Origin: a virus
Reading direction: 5' to 3' (one strand)
DNA: 50,411 nucleotides
IMG/VR virus record: IMGVR_UViG_3300046500_000035
Span: 1 to 50,411 of that record
The notes beneath the pieces were generated by a model. It ran no database searches. It worked only from the letters and a program-made list of their open reading frames with translations, and had not been told where the DNA came from. The position numbers and the translations under genes were made by a program. The number at the start of each line of letters is the position of its first letter. The stretch's first letter is position 1. Below are positions 38,845-48,737 of this stretch, piece by piece.

Positions 38845-40103
38845 TGGCTGAAATCACAGATCAGGGCATCACAGGCGAATCGCTCAACGATTACCTGGCT
38901 GCCATCAAGCAGAAGGTTCTGGCCATCGATCCAGACTGGAACCTCGACCCCGACTCGCCGGATGGGGAGTTGGTAGGCATCGAGGCCGAGCTGATGGCGA
39001 ACCTGGATGAGGGGCTGCTTGCGGCTTACCGTAGCAAAGACCCCGACAGCGCAACCGGTGAGGCGCTGCGCGACATCGGTAAAATCTCCGGCGTTCAGAT
39101 TCGCGCCGCCACTTACTCGGTAGCTCCGATCACCATCACTGGCCCGGCTGGCACCGTCCTACCAGCAGGCTCTCAGATCCGCAGCAAGATCGACAACACG
39201 TTGTGGCTGACCACATCGTCAATCGTCATTGGTATAAGTCAGAGCGCAACGGGTTTCGCGACCTGCTCTACGTCTGGCCGGGTACTGGCCGGCGATGGCG
39301 AGCTGACTATCATCGGAACCCCTTATCCAGGCTGGTCGTCAGTCACCAACGGCGAGGCGACTCCAGGCGAAGCTGCAGAATCCGATGTCGAGTTCAGGGC
39401 GCGGCGTAACAACTCCGTAGCGCTGGCCGGCAGCAACATGAAAGATAACATGCTGGCGAGCATCGCCAACGTGTCGGGCGTAACCGACGTCAAGATCCTT
39501 GAGAACAACAGCGACTCACCCGTAGATACCGACGGAATCCCTTACACGGCCATCGCTGTAATTGTGAACGGCGGGTCGGATGCAGACATCGGCAAGGCGA
39601 TGTACGCGAAATACAACCCAGGCACCCCGATGTATCCGCGCTATAGCACCAAGACAGACACATGGGTTGACCCACCGGGAGCTACCGGCGTGAAGGTCGA
39701 GGTGACGTCTCCCACCACCGGCAACGTGGAAACAATGACCTTCCAGCGCGCTGTCGGGCTTCCTGTGTTCGTTGCTTTGAACGTCAAAAAGGTCGGAAAC
39801 CTTCCTTTCGACATCGAAGATCGTCTAAAGACGGCCATCATCGAAGATTCGACCAAGTCGCTATTTGCCGGCGAATCAGTGGCCGGATTCAATCAGGGCG
39901 GCTATGACATTGGCGAACTGGTTCCGGTAGGCCGACTGTACACGCCGGTGAACAAGATCCTCGGCCAGTTCGGCGACAGCTACATCATCAGCCTGACCAT
40001 TGGAACAAGCGCTGGTGGCCAAGGGCTCACGCCTATTCAGCCTGCGATTGCGCAGATGGCCACGTTCGACCCCGACAACATCGATATAACGGTGACGCCA
40101 TGA
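38844..40103 (+). CDS. Baseplate J-like protein (Mu gp47)
   Basis: 419 aa. ITDQGITGESLNDYLAAIKQ, DSPDGELVGIEAELMANLDE, GEALRDIGKISGVQIRAATY, GTVLPAGSQIRSKIDNTLW, WSSVTNGEATPGEAAESDVE and FRARRNNSVALAGSNMKDNM match baseplate J. It forms the wedge arms of the baseplate. Overlaps the previous stop by one base. Confidence 0.92.
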   Translation: MAEITDQGITGESLNDYLAAIKQKVLAIDPDWNLDPDSPDGELVGIEAELMANLDEGLLAAYRSKDPDSATGEALRDIGKISGVQIRAATYSVAPITITGPAGTVLPAGSQIRSKIDNTLWLTTSSIVIGISQSATGFATCSTSGRVLAGDGELTIIGTPYPGWSSVTNGEATPGEAAESDVEFRARRNNSVALAGSNMKDNMLASIANVSGVTDVKILENNSDSPVDTDGIPYTAIAVIVNGGSDADIGKAMYAKYNPGTPMYPRYSTKTDTWVDPPGATGVKVEVTSPTTGNVETMTFQRAVGLPVFVALNVKKVGNLPFDIEDRLKTAIIEDSTKSLFAGESVAGFNQGGYDIGELVPVGRLYTPVNKILGQFGDSYIISLTIGTSAGGQGLTPIQPAIAQMATFDPDNIDITVTP

Positions 40104-40759
40104 ACATGGACCACGTCGAGCGGGCGAAGAAGCGGATCATCAACCAGTATCGCGGCAAGCCACTCATGCTGAAGTGGCTGACGCATCTGCCTCAGGTCGC
40201 CAACGATAGCCTGGAACCCGCTATCGACCAGATCTACGGCAGTTATGACGTTGACACGGTAACCGGCGAACAGCTTGACGTGATCGGTCGGATCGTGGGA
40301 ATCCCTCGACCGATCCTTCGCGGGGCAGCATATGACGTCTTCGGCTACGCAGGGAACGACAGCTACACCAACTACAACGTCGCTCCTTACATCGGAGATG
40401 GTGCCGCGGTCGATGCGCCGCTCAACAATGACCTGTACCGGAAACTGATCAAGGCCAAGATCGCTCGGAATGTCAGCGACGGCACCAGCGACAGCATCAT
40501 TCAACTTCTCGAAATTGTGATCGGCGTCAAGGTGACCGCGCTCGCAAGCAACGGCGACAAGTCATTCGACATCGGAATCGCCTCAGAGCTCGACAACACC
40601 ACGCAGTACCTGCTCGACAACTTCGACATCATTCCTCGCCCGCAAGGTACGCGCATCGGCCAGATATTCATCCTGCCGACAAACATCGCCGCGATCGAGC
40701 AGGCGTCTGACCGCATCTACAACTTTGCAAACTTCACACTGCCCGGAGATGTGTCCTGA
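40100..40759 (+). CDS. Baseplate/tail-fibre linking protein (DUF2612)
   Basis: 219 aa. LEPAIDQIYGSYDVDTVTGE, QLDVIGRIVGIPRPILRGAA, FGYAGNDSYTNYNVAPYIGD, LYRKLIKAKIARNVSDGTSD and SIIQLLEIVIGVKVTALASN are DUF2612 blocks (functionally like Mu gp48/P2 I). It attaches fibres to the baseplate. 4-bp overlaps. Confidence 0.88.
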   Translation: MNMDHVERAKKRIINQYRGKPLMLKWLTHLPQVANDSLEPAIDQIYGSYDVDTVTGEQLDVIGRIVGIPRPILRGAAYDVFGYAGNDSYTNYNVAPYIGDGAAVDAPLNNDLYRKLIKAKIARNVSDGTSDSIIQLLEIVIGVKVTALASNGDKSFDIGIASELDNTTQYLLDNFDIIPRPQGTRIGQIFILPTNIAAIEQASDRIYNFANFTLPGDVS

Positions 40760-41640
40760 TGGCAAGACAAGCCTTTAACAAGCGCTGGGCAGAAGACGTT
40801 GAGACGCAGGATGTTTCGACAGTCTTTCAGAACCCCGGCGACCTCAGGATCGGCACCGGCTGGGAAGGCGGCCAGGACAAGGACGCACCTCCTGCCGGAC
40901 AGGAGAATTATTGGCACAACCGGGTCGATTCAGCACTCCAAGACATCGAGCGCCATGGCGTGATGACCTGGCATAACGAGGCTGTTTACTCAATCGGGGC
41001 TCCTTGCCTTGCAGAAGACGGCCTCTATTACGAGTCGATCGCAGACGGCAATGTCGGCAATTCACCTCCCAGCAGCGCTGCGTACTGGCGCCTGATCGGC
41101 GCGAGCCTGTATTCCAGTTTCACCGTTGGTGAATATAAGGACGTCGCCCATAACGGCTCGCCTGACTCGGGCTGGCTGAAATGCAACGGGGCGTTGCTGC
41201 TCCGATCGGCATACCCGAAGCTATTCGCCAAAATCGCCACCGACTACAACACCGGCGGCGAGCTCAGCACCCAGTTCAGGCTTCCCGATTGGCGCGGCAT
41301 GTTCCCACGCATGCTTGATGACGGTAGAGGCGTAGATACCGGTCGCGGATTAGGCAATACGCCACAGCCGAGTCAGAACCTTCAGCACGGTCACTCTGCC
41401 TCTACTAGTAATGCCGGTGAGCACCAGCACTCGACGACGTTTCAGCGTGAAAAAATCTTGGCTGATTCGACATCTGTCGGGGGAAACGCGGTGCTTGGGG
41501 ACCTATCCACGGATGGCTATCAGACCATCTCAACGTCTGCGGCTGGTAACCACACGCACGTTGTCAGCATTGGCACGAACGGTGGCCCTGAAGCCCGCCC
41601 AGTCAACCTTGTTCAAGTGCGGTGGATCAGATACCTATGA
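40759..41640 (+). CDS. Tail fibre with phage tail collar domain
   Basis: 293 aa. N-terminal attachment region (FNKRWAEDVETQDVSTVFQN), then AHNGSPDSGWLKCNGALLLR, AYPKLFAKIATDYNTGGELS, FRLPDWRGMFPRMLDDGRGV (collar domain, about 130-210) and a His-rich GHSASTSNAGEHQHS before the C-terminal GGPEARPVNLVQVRWIRYL. Host-binding protein. The following tiny gene is ATGA-coupled. Confidence 0.88.
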   Translation: MARQAFNKRWAEDVETQDVSTVFQNPGDLRIGTGWEGGQDKDAPPAGQENYWHNRVDSALQDIERHGVMTWHNEAVYSIGAPCLAEDGLYYESIADGNVGNSPPSSAAYWRLIGASLYSSFTVGEYKDVAHNGSPDSGWLKCNGALLLRSAYPKLFAKIATDYNTGGELSTQFRLPDWRGMFPRMLDDGRGVDTGRGLGNTPQPSQNLQHGHSASTSNAGEHQHSTTFQREKILADSTSVGGNAVLGDLSTDGYQTISTSAAGNHTHVVSIGTNGGPEARPVNLVQVRWIRYL

Positions 41641-41834
41641 GCCAGAAGACTGTTTATCAGTACGACGCTGAAGGCTGGTACATGGGTGAGACGCTGGCCG
41701 ACGCCGATCCGATGGTTCCCGGAAACTGGCTACTGCCAGCCGGAACGACCGAAACCAAACCTCCAATTTTCACAGCGAACAAGATCCCCAACTGGGTCGG
41801 GTACAAGTGGAAACTGGTAAGTCCGCAGGTGTGA
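41637..41834 (+). CDS. Small tail-fibre-associated protein
   Basis: 65 aa from ATG 41637 (ATGA overlap). VYQYDAEGWYMGETLADADP, MVPGNWLLPAGTTETKPP resembles the N-terminal module found in tail fibre assembly proteins and fibre tips of many phages. Probably a fibre accessory or chaperone. It ends one base before the terminase small subunit start. Confidence 0.6.
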   Translation: MSQKTVYQYDAEGWYMGETLADADPMVPGNWLLPAGTTETKPPIFTANKIPNWVGYKWKLVSPQV

Positions 41835-41835
41835 T

Positions 41836-42279
41836 ATGGAAAAGAAGCGGAAATTGCGCTTCAGCCAGAAGATGGAAAACTTCTGCCTGGCCTACATCGA
41901 ATCCGGCAACGCCTCGGAGGCCTACCGACGCTCCTACGATGTCAGCGGCATGGCTGAGCAAACGGCAGCTCGCGAGGCATGGAACCTGCTTAAGCGTCCG
42001 CAAATCGAGGCTCGTATCGCGGAACTGCGCGAGGTTGTTATGCAGCGTAACGATATCACCGTCGACACGCTGCTGGCCGAATTGGAGGAAGCGCGCGCGC
42101 TCGCTTTGGAAACCGGTAGAGCCGCGGCAGCGGTGACGGCTACCATGGGTAAAGCGAAGCTTCTTGGCCTGGATAAGCAGATAGTCGAGCTCACTGGCAA
42201 GAATGGCGCGCCGATCGAGACAAAGTCTCAGGTCACTGTCGACAAACGCACCCTTGAGTCCGTTCTGGACCGCCTATGA
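41836..42279 (+). CDS. terS: Terminase small subunit (Terminase_2)
   Basis: 147 aa. FSQKMENFCLAYIESGNASE, AYRRSYDVSGMAEQTAAREA, WNLLKRPQIEARIAELREVV: the helix-turn-helix of Terminase_2-type small subunits (FVxEYLxxxNAtqAa pattern). It recognises the packaging site and delivers DNA to the large subunit, with which it overlaps by 4 bp. Its location after the tail fibre genes instead of before the portal is unusual. Confidence 0.88.
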   Translation: MEKKRKLRFSQKMENFCLAYIESGNASEAYRRSYDVSGMAEQTAAREAWNLLKRPQIEARIAELREVVMQRNDITVDTLLAELEEARALALETGRAAAAVTATMGKAKLLGLDKQIVELTGKNGAPIETKSQVTVDKRTLESVLDRL

Positions 42280-43889
42280 ACGATCTCCTCGACTGGGAAA
42301 ACATGAGTCGGGAGGAAAAAGAAGCATCAAAAATGATCAGCGAGCATTCCCCGCTCGCGTTCATGCGCGTCTTTTTCCAGATCAACCAGGGGATGAAGTT
42401 CCTGTGCAACTGGCACCACCGGTACATGGACTACACCGCCCAACAGGTGCTGCAGGGCAAGCTGAAGAACGTCGTCTTCAACATGCCACCAGGTGGCACC
42501 AAGACCGAGTACTGGTCGATTCACTTACCTGCCTATGTGATGACGAAGTTCGATCGGACACGCAATCTCAGTGTTTCCTACTCGAAATCGCTGGTCGAAG
42601 AAAACTCCAACCGCATCAAGTCGATTATCACCAGCGCCGAATATCAGGACCTCTGGCCCTGCTCGTTGGGGAAGGCCGACGTTGCGAACTGGATCGTCAC
42701 CGACGATAACGGCCGCAATAAACACCAGATATTCAGCCGTTCGACCGGCGGCCAGATCACCGGCGTCCGTGGCGGATACATCTCCGAAGGCTTCAGCGGC
42801 TTCATCAACCTTGACGACCCAGAGAAGGCTGACAGCGCCTTCAGCGCCACCATGCGGGCAAAGGCCCAGCGGATTGTCACCAACACCCTGCGCAGTCGCC
42901 GCGCCTCGCCGGAAACCCCAGTCATTTGCACCCAGCAGCGCCTGCACACCGACGATGTGTCCGGATTCTTGCTTAAGGGCGGCATGGGCCTGGACTTCAG
43001 CCACATCAAAGTCCCGGCGCTCGTCACCCGCGATTACATCGCCAGCCTGCCTGCGGAGATTCGCGAGCACGCAGAACGCGACGTCTTCAGCGGCCCATCG
43101 ATCATTCGGGGCGGCGTCGAATACTGGTCATACTGGCCGGCTAAGGAAACCGTTACTGATCTGATGGCGCTGTGGGATCGCGACTCCTACACGATGGTCA
43201 GCCAGTACCAGCAGGAGCCTATAGCGCTGACTGGCGGCATGATCGATGCTGACTGGTTCAAGAGCTACGAGCAACTGCCATTTATGGTGTGGCGCGGCGT
43301 CTACGTGGACACCGCCCAGAAGACCGGTGAGCAGCACGACTATTCGGTGTTCAGCCATTGCGGCCTGGGCATCGACGGCAACCTCTACATCATCGAGGTT
43401 GTGCGCGGCAAATGGGATGCGGGCGATCTTGAGGCCGAAGCTTTGTGCGTTTGGCATCGCTGGCAGCCCTGGGACCAGTTCCGACCTGCGGTGCTCCGCT
43501 ACATGCGAGTCGAGGACAAATCGTCCGGTACAGGCCTGATCCAAACCATCAGCAAAAAGGGCTCAATTCCCATTGAGCCTCAACCCCGTGGGCCGGCTGC
43601 CAACAAGGTGACTCGCTGCATGGATGCCGTCCCATGGTTTAAGTCCGGCCGGGTGTTTGTCCCGGCCATTTACGACGAGCAGGGTCGCAAGATCGAGCAC
43701 GTTAAAGACCACCGCGGCGAGATCGTTGCTTCCACCGACTGGGTTGTGCCGTTCCTCACGGAAGCGTCTGCCTTCACCGCCGATGACAGCCACGACTTCG
43801 ACGACCAGGTCGACACCATCTTTGATGCCGTGGCCGACATGCTGATCAACGGCGCAGGCGACTTCTTCTCCAGCAACTGGATTTCGTAA
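42276..43889 (+). CDS. terL: Terminase large subunit
   Basis: 537 aa. ATPase: Walker-A-like NMPPGGTKTEYWSIHLPA (about 70), GFINLDDPEKADSAFSATMR as Walker B region (LDDPEK). Nuclease domain with VYVDTAQKTGEQHDYSVFSH (Asp near 349) and a late DDSHDFDDQVDTIFDA acidic motif. It drives DNA into the procapsid and cuts it. Followed by a 60-bp gap and the second tail fibre. Confidence 0.93.
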   Translation: MNDLLDWENMSREEKEASKMISEHSPLAFMRVFFQINQGMKFLCNWHHRYMDYTAQQVLQGKLKNVVFNMPPGGTKTEYWSIHLPAYVMTKFDRTRNLSVSYSKSLVEENSNRIKSIITSAEYQDLWPCSLGKADVANWIVTDDNGRNKHQIFSRSTGGQITGVRGGYISEGFSGFINLDDPEKADSAFSATMRAKAQRIVTNTLRSRRASPETPVICTQQRLHTDDVSGFLLKGGMGLDFSHIKVPALVTRDYIASLPAEIREHAERDVFSGPSIIRGGVEYWSYWPAKETVTDLMALWDRDSYTMVSQYQQEPIALTGGMIDADWFKSYEQLPFMVWRGVYVDTAQKTGEQHDYSVFSHCGLGIDGNLYIIEVVRGKWDAGDLEAEALCVWHRWQPWDQFRPAVLRYMRVEDKSSGTGLIQTISKKGSIPIEPQPRGPAANKVTRCMDAVPWFKSGRVFVPAIYDEQGRKIEHVKDHRGEIVASTDWVVPFLTEASAFTADDSHDFDDQVDTIFDAVADMLINGAGDFFSSNWIS

Positions 43890-43949
43890 CTCACTCACAT
43901 CGTTGACCGTTCCCGATCGCGCTCATTAAATTCGTCCCAAGGAAATAAC

Positions 43950-46634
43950 ATGGCTGACCAGACCCAGCGGCTCGAGATCGCCACCGTAAGAGCAGAAGTC
44001 GGTAGCAACATCCTGTTCCGGTTTGCCAACGATGCTGCAGCAGCAGGGCCAATCCCTACCGACTCAGGGGATATTCCGAATCTGAAACAGGTGATCATCG
44101 AGATTCAGACGGATGCGTCTGACAAAATCAGCATCGCTACGACTATCTACCAGACAGCGGCAGCCGGTCTTGCTGCTACCGCTGACGGCGGAATTTTCCT
44201 GGTTCAGTCATCCGATGCGGACACGATCTACACCGTCTGGCAAAACCAGGCAGGTGCTGCCGTCAACACCGGCAAGACCGCCATGTCGTCTCAGGCTATT
44301 CAGGATGCTCTGACCGCCTCCAACGAGGCCGCACAGGCGGCGGAAGATGCTGCGGATGTTGCGACCAATCGAACTGCAGGGTTTCTCCAGCCAGCCGCCG
44401 AGCCGCCTACAGTTCGCGATGACGGTCTGCCGTTGCAGGTCGGCGACCGCTATTTCAATACCGAAAGCGAGACCGAGTATCTTTTCAAGGATGGCGCGTG
44501 GGTCTCTAACGACAGTCTTGCAGCCATCGCAGAGCTTGAAGCAAGCATAACTGAGCACCCCACTCCGAATGGCACGCCGAAAGCAGGTGATGACGGCAAG
44601 ATCGATTTCGGCTGGATTCCTGACCAGGTTGCGACCGCAGAGGAGCTGGATTGGCTTCAGGAAAACTACCAGCAGTACAAAACTGATTCCGACCGTACCC
44701 TCATGGGGACAAGTATGGATCAGCGCACAATGTTCCGTCGTCGACTCGTCGCCGATTTCCCAATGAAGGGTGCGCAGCACGACGCGATCATAGCTGCTCA
44801 GGGATATGCTTATCTGTATCCGCAGGGGTTTGTAATCGACAAGTCGGCCGACCAGATTATCATCAACTACGGGCGCAGTGGCGGCAGCAACGAGTGGTGC
44901 TGGCTCTACGTGTACAAGCTGTCCACCAAGCAGCTGTTGACCGTAGTCACACCTGAATACAACTTCAACGAGACCATGGTCATTCGCTATGAGAATGGCA
45001 CTACGTACTCTGAAGAAAACTTCACGGGTGCGACCCGCTACCTGTACGCCAGCGCCGACTATGGCCTCACGTCGGTAGGCGGCTCCAACCTGATTCGCAT
45101 GGACCTCACTAGCATTGAGTCCAAGCCCATGCTTTCCTCGGTTAAGTCGATTGCGACCCTGCCTTACCCTTCGGTACAAGCGTACTCGTTCATTGCATGG
45201 ACCGGTCGCGAGTGGGTTGTGCAGCGCATCCAAGCATCCCGTGGTCGCCGCCGGCGCCACCTCTTTGACCGCTGGAGCTCCAACTTCTCCGCAATCGTGG
45301 GATCATTCTCAACGGTGTTTGGCTTCACTGGCGACGTAGGCGGGGATTACTACGCCACCTCGCCAAAGGCTCAGGGCTTCGCCATCGCTAACGGCAAGAT
45401 GTATACCGCCTTTGGCGCGCCGTTCTCGTTCGCCGGCAGTGCGGCAAACAATGATCCGAAGGCCGCGCAGAAGATGTACGGCATCTGTAGCGTCAACCCT
45501 GACGGCTCGGGCCTTGAATCCGCCCTGTGTCAGGCCGACGGATTCATTAATACGGCTAAGCCGTTTCTCGGTTACGAGCCGACGCAAGTCGAAGCAGAGG
45601 GTATGTGCGCCAACTTGGGCAAGCTGTACACGCTGTTTGTGATGCTCAGCACTGCCGCTCCCGGAGATACTAAGGGCATCGCAATCTTTGAAGAGATGTC
45701 GAGTGCATTTGACGCTATAGATTTTTCGAAGGCTGCTGTTATCCACCGAGGATTCCACAATGAAGTAGCGACTCAGATCAGAGTGCACAACAACGCTGCT
45801 TCGCAGCTGCGTAACCCCGTCACAGGTGATGCGCTGACCACGTACCTGCAAATCGCTAACATGGTTTTGGGGTTGGACCTCTCGACCTACAAATTTGCAG
45901 GGAATGGACAGTTGCTTACCGACATCAATGGCGCGTCCGTCACTACCACCAATAAGCTCTTTGAGTTTACAGGCATTACTGCTGATGTGGTGTTCCTGAA
46001 GATCACCGGGGCCACCAGCCAGGAAAGTTACTACATCACGCCTTCGGTACCCAGCCAGGTACCATCCGGCTTCACAGTTGCAATCGACCCGTCAGCATTT
46101 CCGATTACCTCTGGCTATACAGCCGTCAACGCGGGAAGCCTGGGGAAGACGCAGTCCTACCGTTCCGGCAATGGGGCGCTGGCGCAATATGAGTTTTACA
46201 ACCTGAACCCAGCCGGGACCGCGAAGCAGCTGGCGGGATACATCACATGCAACAACACCACCACCAGCTACGTCACTACATCAGATGTCGAATTGAAAGA
46301 TGATTGCGGTTGGATGGATGCTGAGACGGCCCTCGACCTGGTTCAGTCAATCAAGTGGCACCGGTACACATGGAAATCTACAGGTGTCCAGGATTACGGA
46401 GTTTTTGCGCAAGAGTTACACGAGATATACCCGGCAGCAGTAGTTGTTGGCGGCTGGGATGGCGAGGATGGCGAGCCGAGAGAGCATTACATGCCATGGG
46501 GCGTAGATTACTCGAAGCTAGTGGTACCCATAGGTCGAGCCCTGCAAGCGCAGATAAAAATGACCCAGCTTCTTCAGGATCAGGTCGCAGCGCTGCTGAA
46601 GAGGATCGAAGGTCTTGAGTCAAATGCTAACTAG
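43950..46634 (+). CDS. Long tail fibre or tailspike with S74 intramolecular chaperone
   Basis: 894 aa. N-terminal beta domain (about 1-90), Ala-rich helical linker (about 105-150, ALTASNEAAQAAEDAADVAT), a receptor-binding body including WCWLYVYKLSTKQLLTVVTP, and a C-terminal peptidase S74 domain (about 785-890): TSDVELKDDCGWMDAETALD with the Ser and Lys of the self-cleaving dyad, DYGVFAQELHEIYPAAVVVG, VDYSKLVVPIGRALQAQIKM. The chaperone trimerises the fibre then cuts itself off. This is likely the main host-range determinant. Confidence 0.88.
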   Translation: MADQTQRLEIATVRAEVGSNILFRFANDAAAAGPIPTDSGDIPNLKQVIIEIQTDASDKISIATTIYQTAAAGLAATADGGIFLVQSSDADTIYTVWQNQAGAAVNTGKTAMSSQAIQDALTASNEAAQAAEDAADVATNRTAGFLQPAAEPPTVRDDGLPLQVGDRYFNTESETEYLFKDGAWVSNDSLAAIAELEASITEHPTPNGTPKAGDDGKIDFGWIPDQVATAEELDWLQENYQQYKTDSDRTLMGTSMDQRTMFRRRLVADFPMKGAQHDAIIAAQGYAYLYPQGFVIDKSADQIIINYGRSGGSNEWCWLYVYKLSTKQLLTVVTPEYNFNETMVIRYENGTTYSEENFTGATRYLYASADYGLTSVGGSNLIRMDLTSIESKPMLSSVKSIATLPYPSVQAYSFIAWTGREWVVQRIQASRGRRRRHLFDRWSSNFSAIVGSFSTVFGFTGDVGGDYYATSPKAQGFAIANGKMYTAFGAPFSFAGSAANNDPKAAQKMYGICSVNPDGSGLESALCQADGFINTAKPFLGYEPTQVEAEGMCANLGKLYTLFVMLSTAAPGDTKGIAIFEEMSSAFDAIDFSKAAVIHRGFHNEVATQIRVHNNAASQLRNPVTGDALTTYLQIANMVLGLDLSTYKFAGNGQLLTDINGASVTTTNKLFEFTGITADVVFLKITGATSQESYYITPSVPSQVPSGFTVAIDPSAFPITSGYTAVNAGSLGKTQSYRSGNGALAQYEFYNLNPAGTAKQLAGYITCNNTTTSYVTTSDVELKDDCGWMDAETALDLVQSIKWHRYTWKSTGVQDYGVFAQELHEIYPAAVVVGGWDGEDGEPREHYMPWGVDYSKLVVPIGRALQAQIKMTQLLQDQVAALLKRIEGLESNAN

Positions 46635-46642
46635 GTGAAGCA

Positions 46643-46664
46643 GGCCCGGCAGATGCCGGGCCTC
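46643..46664. terminator. Hairpin between fibre and glycosyltransferase genes
   Basis: AGGCCCGGC (46643-46651) pairs with GCCGGGCCT (46656-46664) around a 4-base loop, between convergent genes. No T-run on either side, so a terminator role is likely but not certain. Confidence 0.6.
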
Positions 46665-46672
46665 CATCTGTG

Positions 46673-48550
46673 CTAAAACCCTCTTATAGCGTAAGAGTAA
46701 AAGCTCTCTGCCCGTTCCATTTTTACAGTGGTTTTGTAGGTGAGCTTATGGATGTTAGTGGCATTGCAAATTGCCTTATACCTTTCAAGGTCGAAATCAT
46801 CTGCGAGGCTAAAGTACCACTCATGCGGAACAGACGAAGGGAGTTGATCAACAGCATCCCGCTCAGCTTTGAATGCTTTATCAAGGCGGTAGAGTGCTTC
46901 AAATACATGATGAAATATGAAGTAATTAACCTCCTCGTCATGGTGTTCCCAATACGCCAGCATGGCCTCTTTCCACATGTGGATCAGCCAAGAGTCATTT
47001 CTACACTTGAGGTACCAGACAGAGAGAGACGAAAGGCTGCCTACGGAATATGCGGTAAACGGCCCCTCCGATGATCGATGCGTAGGATCTACCGGGCCTG
47101 TAAGGTAGCATGTCGCATCCATCCAGGTACCCCCGAACTTGCTCAACAGAAGAAGCCGCAAAATATCCGAAAAGAAAGCCGAGCGTGTACTCAACTTATC
47201 CTTTATGTGCTCAGGAACTGTTACATAATTCTTTAAGTTCGACTCATGCAATAGAATAACAGAATCTGACGGTAGATATTTCGCCATTTGGCGCTGGCAG
47301 GCAGATACCATTAGCGGTGCGTCCCCGAATCCTTGCGCCCAGTAGCAGAAGATCTTATTTGTAGAGACGTCAGCGATTGAGGATAATGATTTGTGCGCCC
47401 TATCTGTGATGGTTTTTAAATGTTCTTGTATGAAGTCATACATTAGAACTCTTGATCTGATTCTTCTTTGGTTTAGCGAAAACATCTCCAAGTGCTCGGG
47501 CTTGTATTCTGGTCGGTCCTGAATAGCAGAAATGTAGATAGGCTTCGCCTTTTCGGGAAGCTTCAGCGTGTCGTAACATTCAGCCAAACCAAATCTATAC
47601 TCTATATTGTTCGAATCAATATCCAAAAGCATTGCATAGTAGGTCTTAGCGAGCCGCCAGCGTCCATCCTTCACAAGCGCTTTAGCCTTTGAAAGAATTA
47701 TATCCTCAGCGGTAATATCTAAGGAGTAGATGCTAGCGTAATTGTCTATAGCTAGAAGCAGCCTTCCAAGCCTATCTTTATCTTCCGCATTTAGTAGGTT
47801 CAACAAGCTACAATCGTGGCTCTTTAGATGCTGGACTAACAAGAAAGCCGCCCAGATCTTTACGCTATCATCATCAGCCTCCGCCTCTGCTAGGCTGGTG
47901 ATATTAAGCAACAAAGGCCATGGCTGCTCTAGGATCTTCATTGAACCTGAGTCGAGAGCATCACAAACAGATGAGCGCGTACCACCATCGGAGACAGGCA
48001 AGCTGTCTCCTCTGTAACGCTTGGAGGATATGTTTGAGATCCCGCTCAAATTCGCAGACAGGTCAAATAGGAAATGCCGCTCAAGCGTGTGGTGAGGAAA
48101 CTCGTCCTTTCTTAGAAAAGCCTCAACCTTTAGTGAGCTTGAGCGGATTCCCCAATAGTCCGATCTATTTCCAATTGTGATTGTAAAGTTTCGCAAATTC
48201 TTCTTCGTTCTTATGCTTAACTTTGGGTGTAGTTCCTTTTCCGAGTGTATATCTATGCCTTTTGAGATTTCAAAGGACGCTTCTGACCTGCCTTCCTCGC
48301 CAAATTTTGAGGACAAAACAGCGATACCGCCATATTCACTTCCGAATATGTCGATAGGCTGGCCTGGCTTGTCGTTGTAGAAGAACTCAATCTTCCCCAA
48401 GTTTAAATATTCTGGGGTATCGGACGCAAGGGATATGTCGATTTGGGAGGTTTCTCCATCGATCTTCACTCTTAGCTTGTCGTATTCTGTTGAACCAAAA
48501 TATCCCAAAGGCATGTTTGTCCCTTCACACATTTTAATTGTAATGGCCAT
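46673..48550 (-). CDS. Glycosyltransferase with capsular-polysaccharide-synthesis domain (cargo gene)
   Basis: 625 aa on the minus strand, clearly more AT-rich than its neighbours. N-terminal beta-rich domain (about 1-150), helical TPR-like middle (about 285-345, RWRLAKTYYAMLLDIDSNNI, YRFGLAECYDTLKLPEKAKP), then a Caps_synth/Gly_transf_sug domain (about 385-490) with IFCYWAQGFGDAPLMVSACQ, RSAFFSDILRLLLLSKFGGT and WMDATCYLTGPVD; Asp478 would be the metal/nucleotide-sugar aspartate. It probably modifies LPS or capsule and so changes phage adsorption. It has its own upstream region and opposes the late operon, so it may be expressed in the lysogen. Confidence 0.82.
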   Translation of the reverse strand: MAITIKMCEGTNMPLGYFGSTEYDKLRVKIDGETSQIDISLASDTPEYLNLGKIEFFYNDKPGQPIDIFGSEYGGIAVLSSKFGEEGRSEASFEISKGIDIHSEKELHPKLSIRTKKNLRNFTITIGNRSDYWGIRSSSLKVEAFLRKDEFPHHTLERHFLFDLSANLSGISNISSKRYRGDSLPVSDGGTRSSVCDALDSGSMKILEQPWPLLLNITSLAEAEADDDSVKIWAAFLLVQHLKSHDCSLLNLLNAEDKDRLGRLLLAIDNYASIYSLDITAEDIILSKAKALVKDGRWRLAKTYYAMLLDIDSNNIEYRFGLAECYDTLKLPEKAKPIYISAIQDRPEYKPEHLEMFSLNQRRIRSRVLMYDFIQEHLKTITDRAHKSLSSIADVSTNKIFCYWAQGFGDAPLMVSACQRQMAKYLPSDSVILLHESNLKNYVTVPEHIKDKLSTRSAFFSDILRLLLLSKFGGTWMDATCYLTGPVDPTHRSSEGPFTAYSVGSLSSLSVWYLKCRNDSWLIHMWKEAMLAYWEHHDEEVNYFIFHHVFEALYRLDKAFKAERDAVDQLPSSVPHEWYFSLADDFDLERYKAICNATNIHKLTYKTTVKMERAESFYSYAIRGF

Positions 48551-48694
48551 TCAGCCGAATCTAATCACACCAGCTATCCTATCGCTTTATCGATCAGGCG
48601 TCTCGACAAAGCTCATTTGGCGTTGATCGAGCGGCAGACGTGATTTACCAACATCAGATCGATGCTATAGACAAACTGTTACCGATTTTTAACA

Positions 48695-48719
48695 AGCCCG
48701 CCGATGAGCGGGCTTTTTT
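48695..48719 (+). terminator. Intrinsic terminator ahead of the lysozyme gene
   Basis: AGCCCGC (48695-48701), 6-base loop, GCGGGCT (48708-48714), then a run of T to 48719. It lies 19 bases before the lysozyme ATG and so would block read-through unless antiterminated. The 48551-48694 part also holds the promoter of the glycosyltransferase gene. Confidence 0.85.
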
Positions 48720-48737
48720 ACGTCTGGAGAAAAGTCA

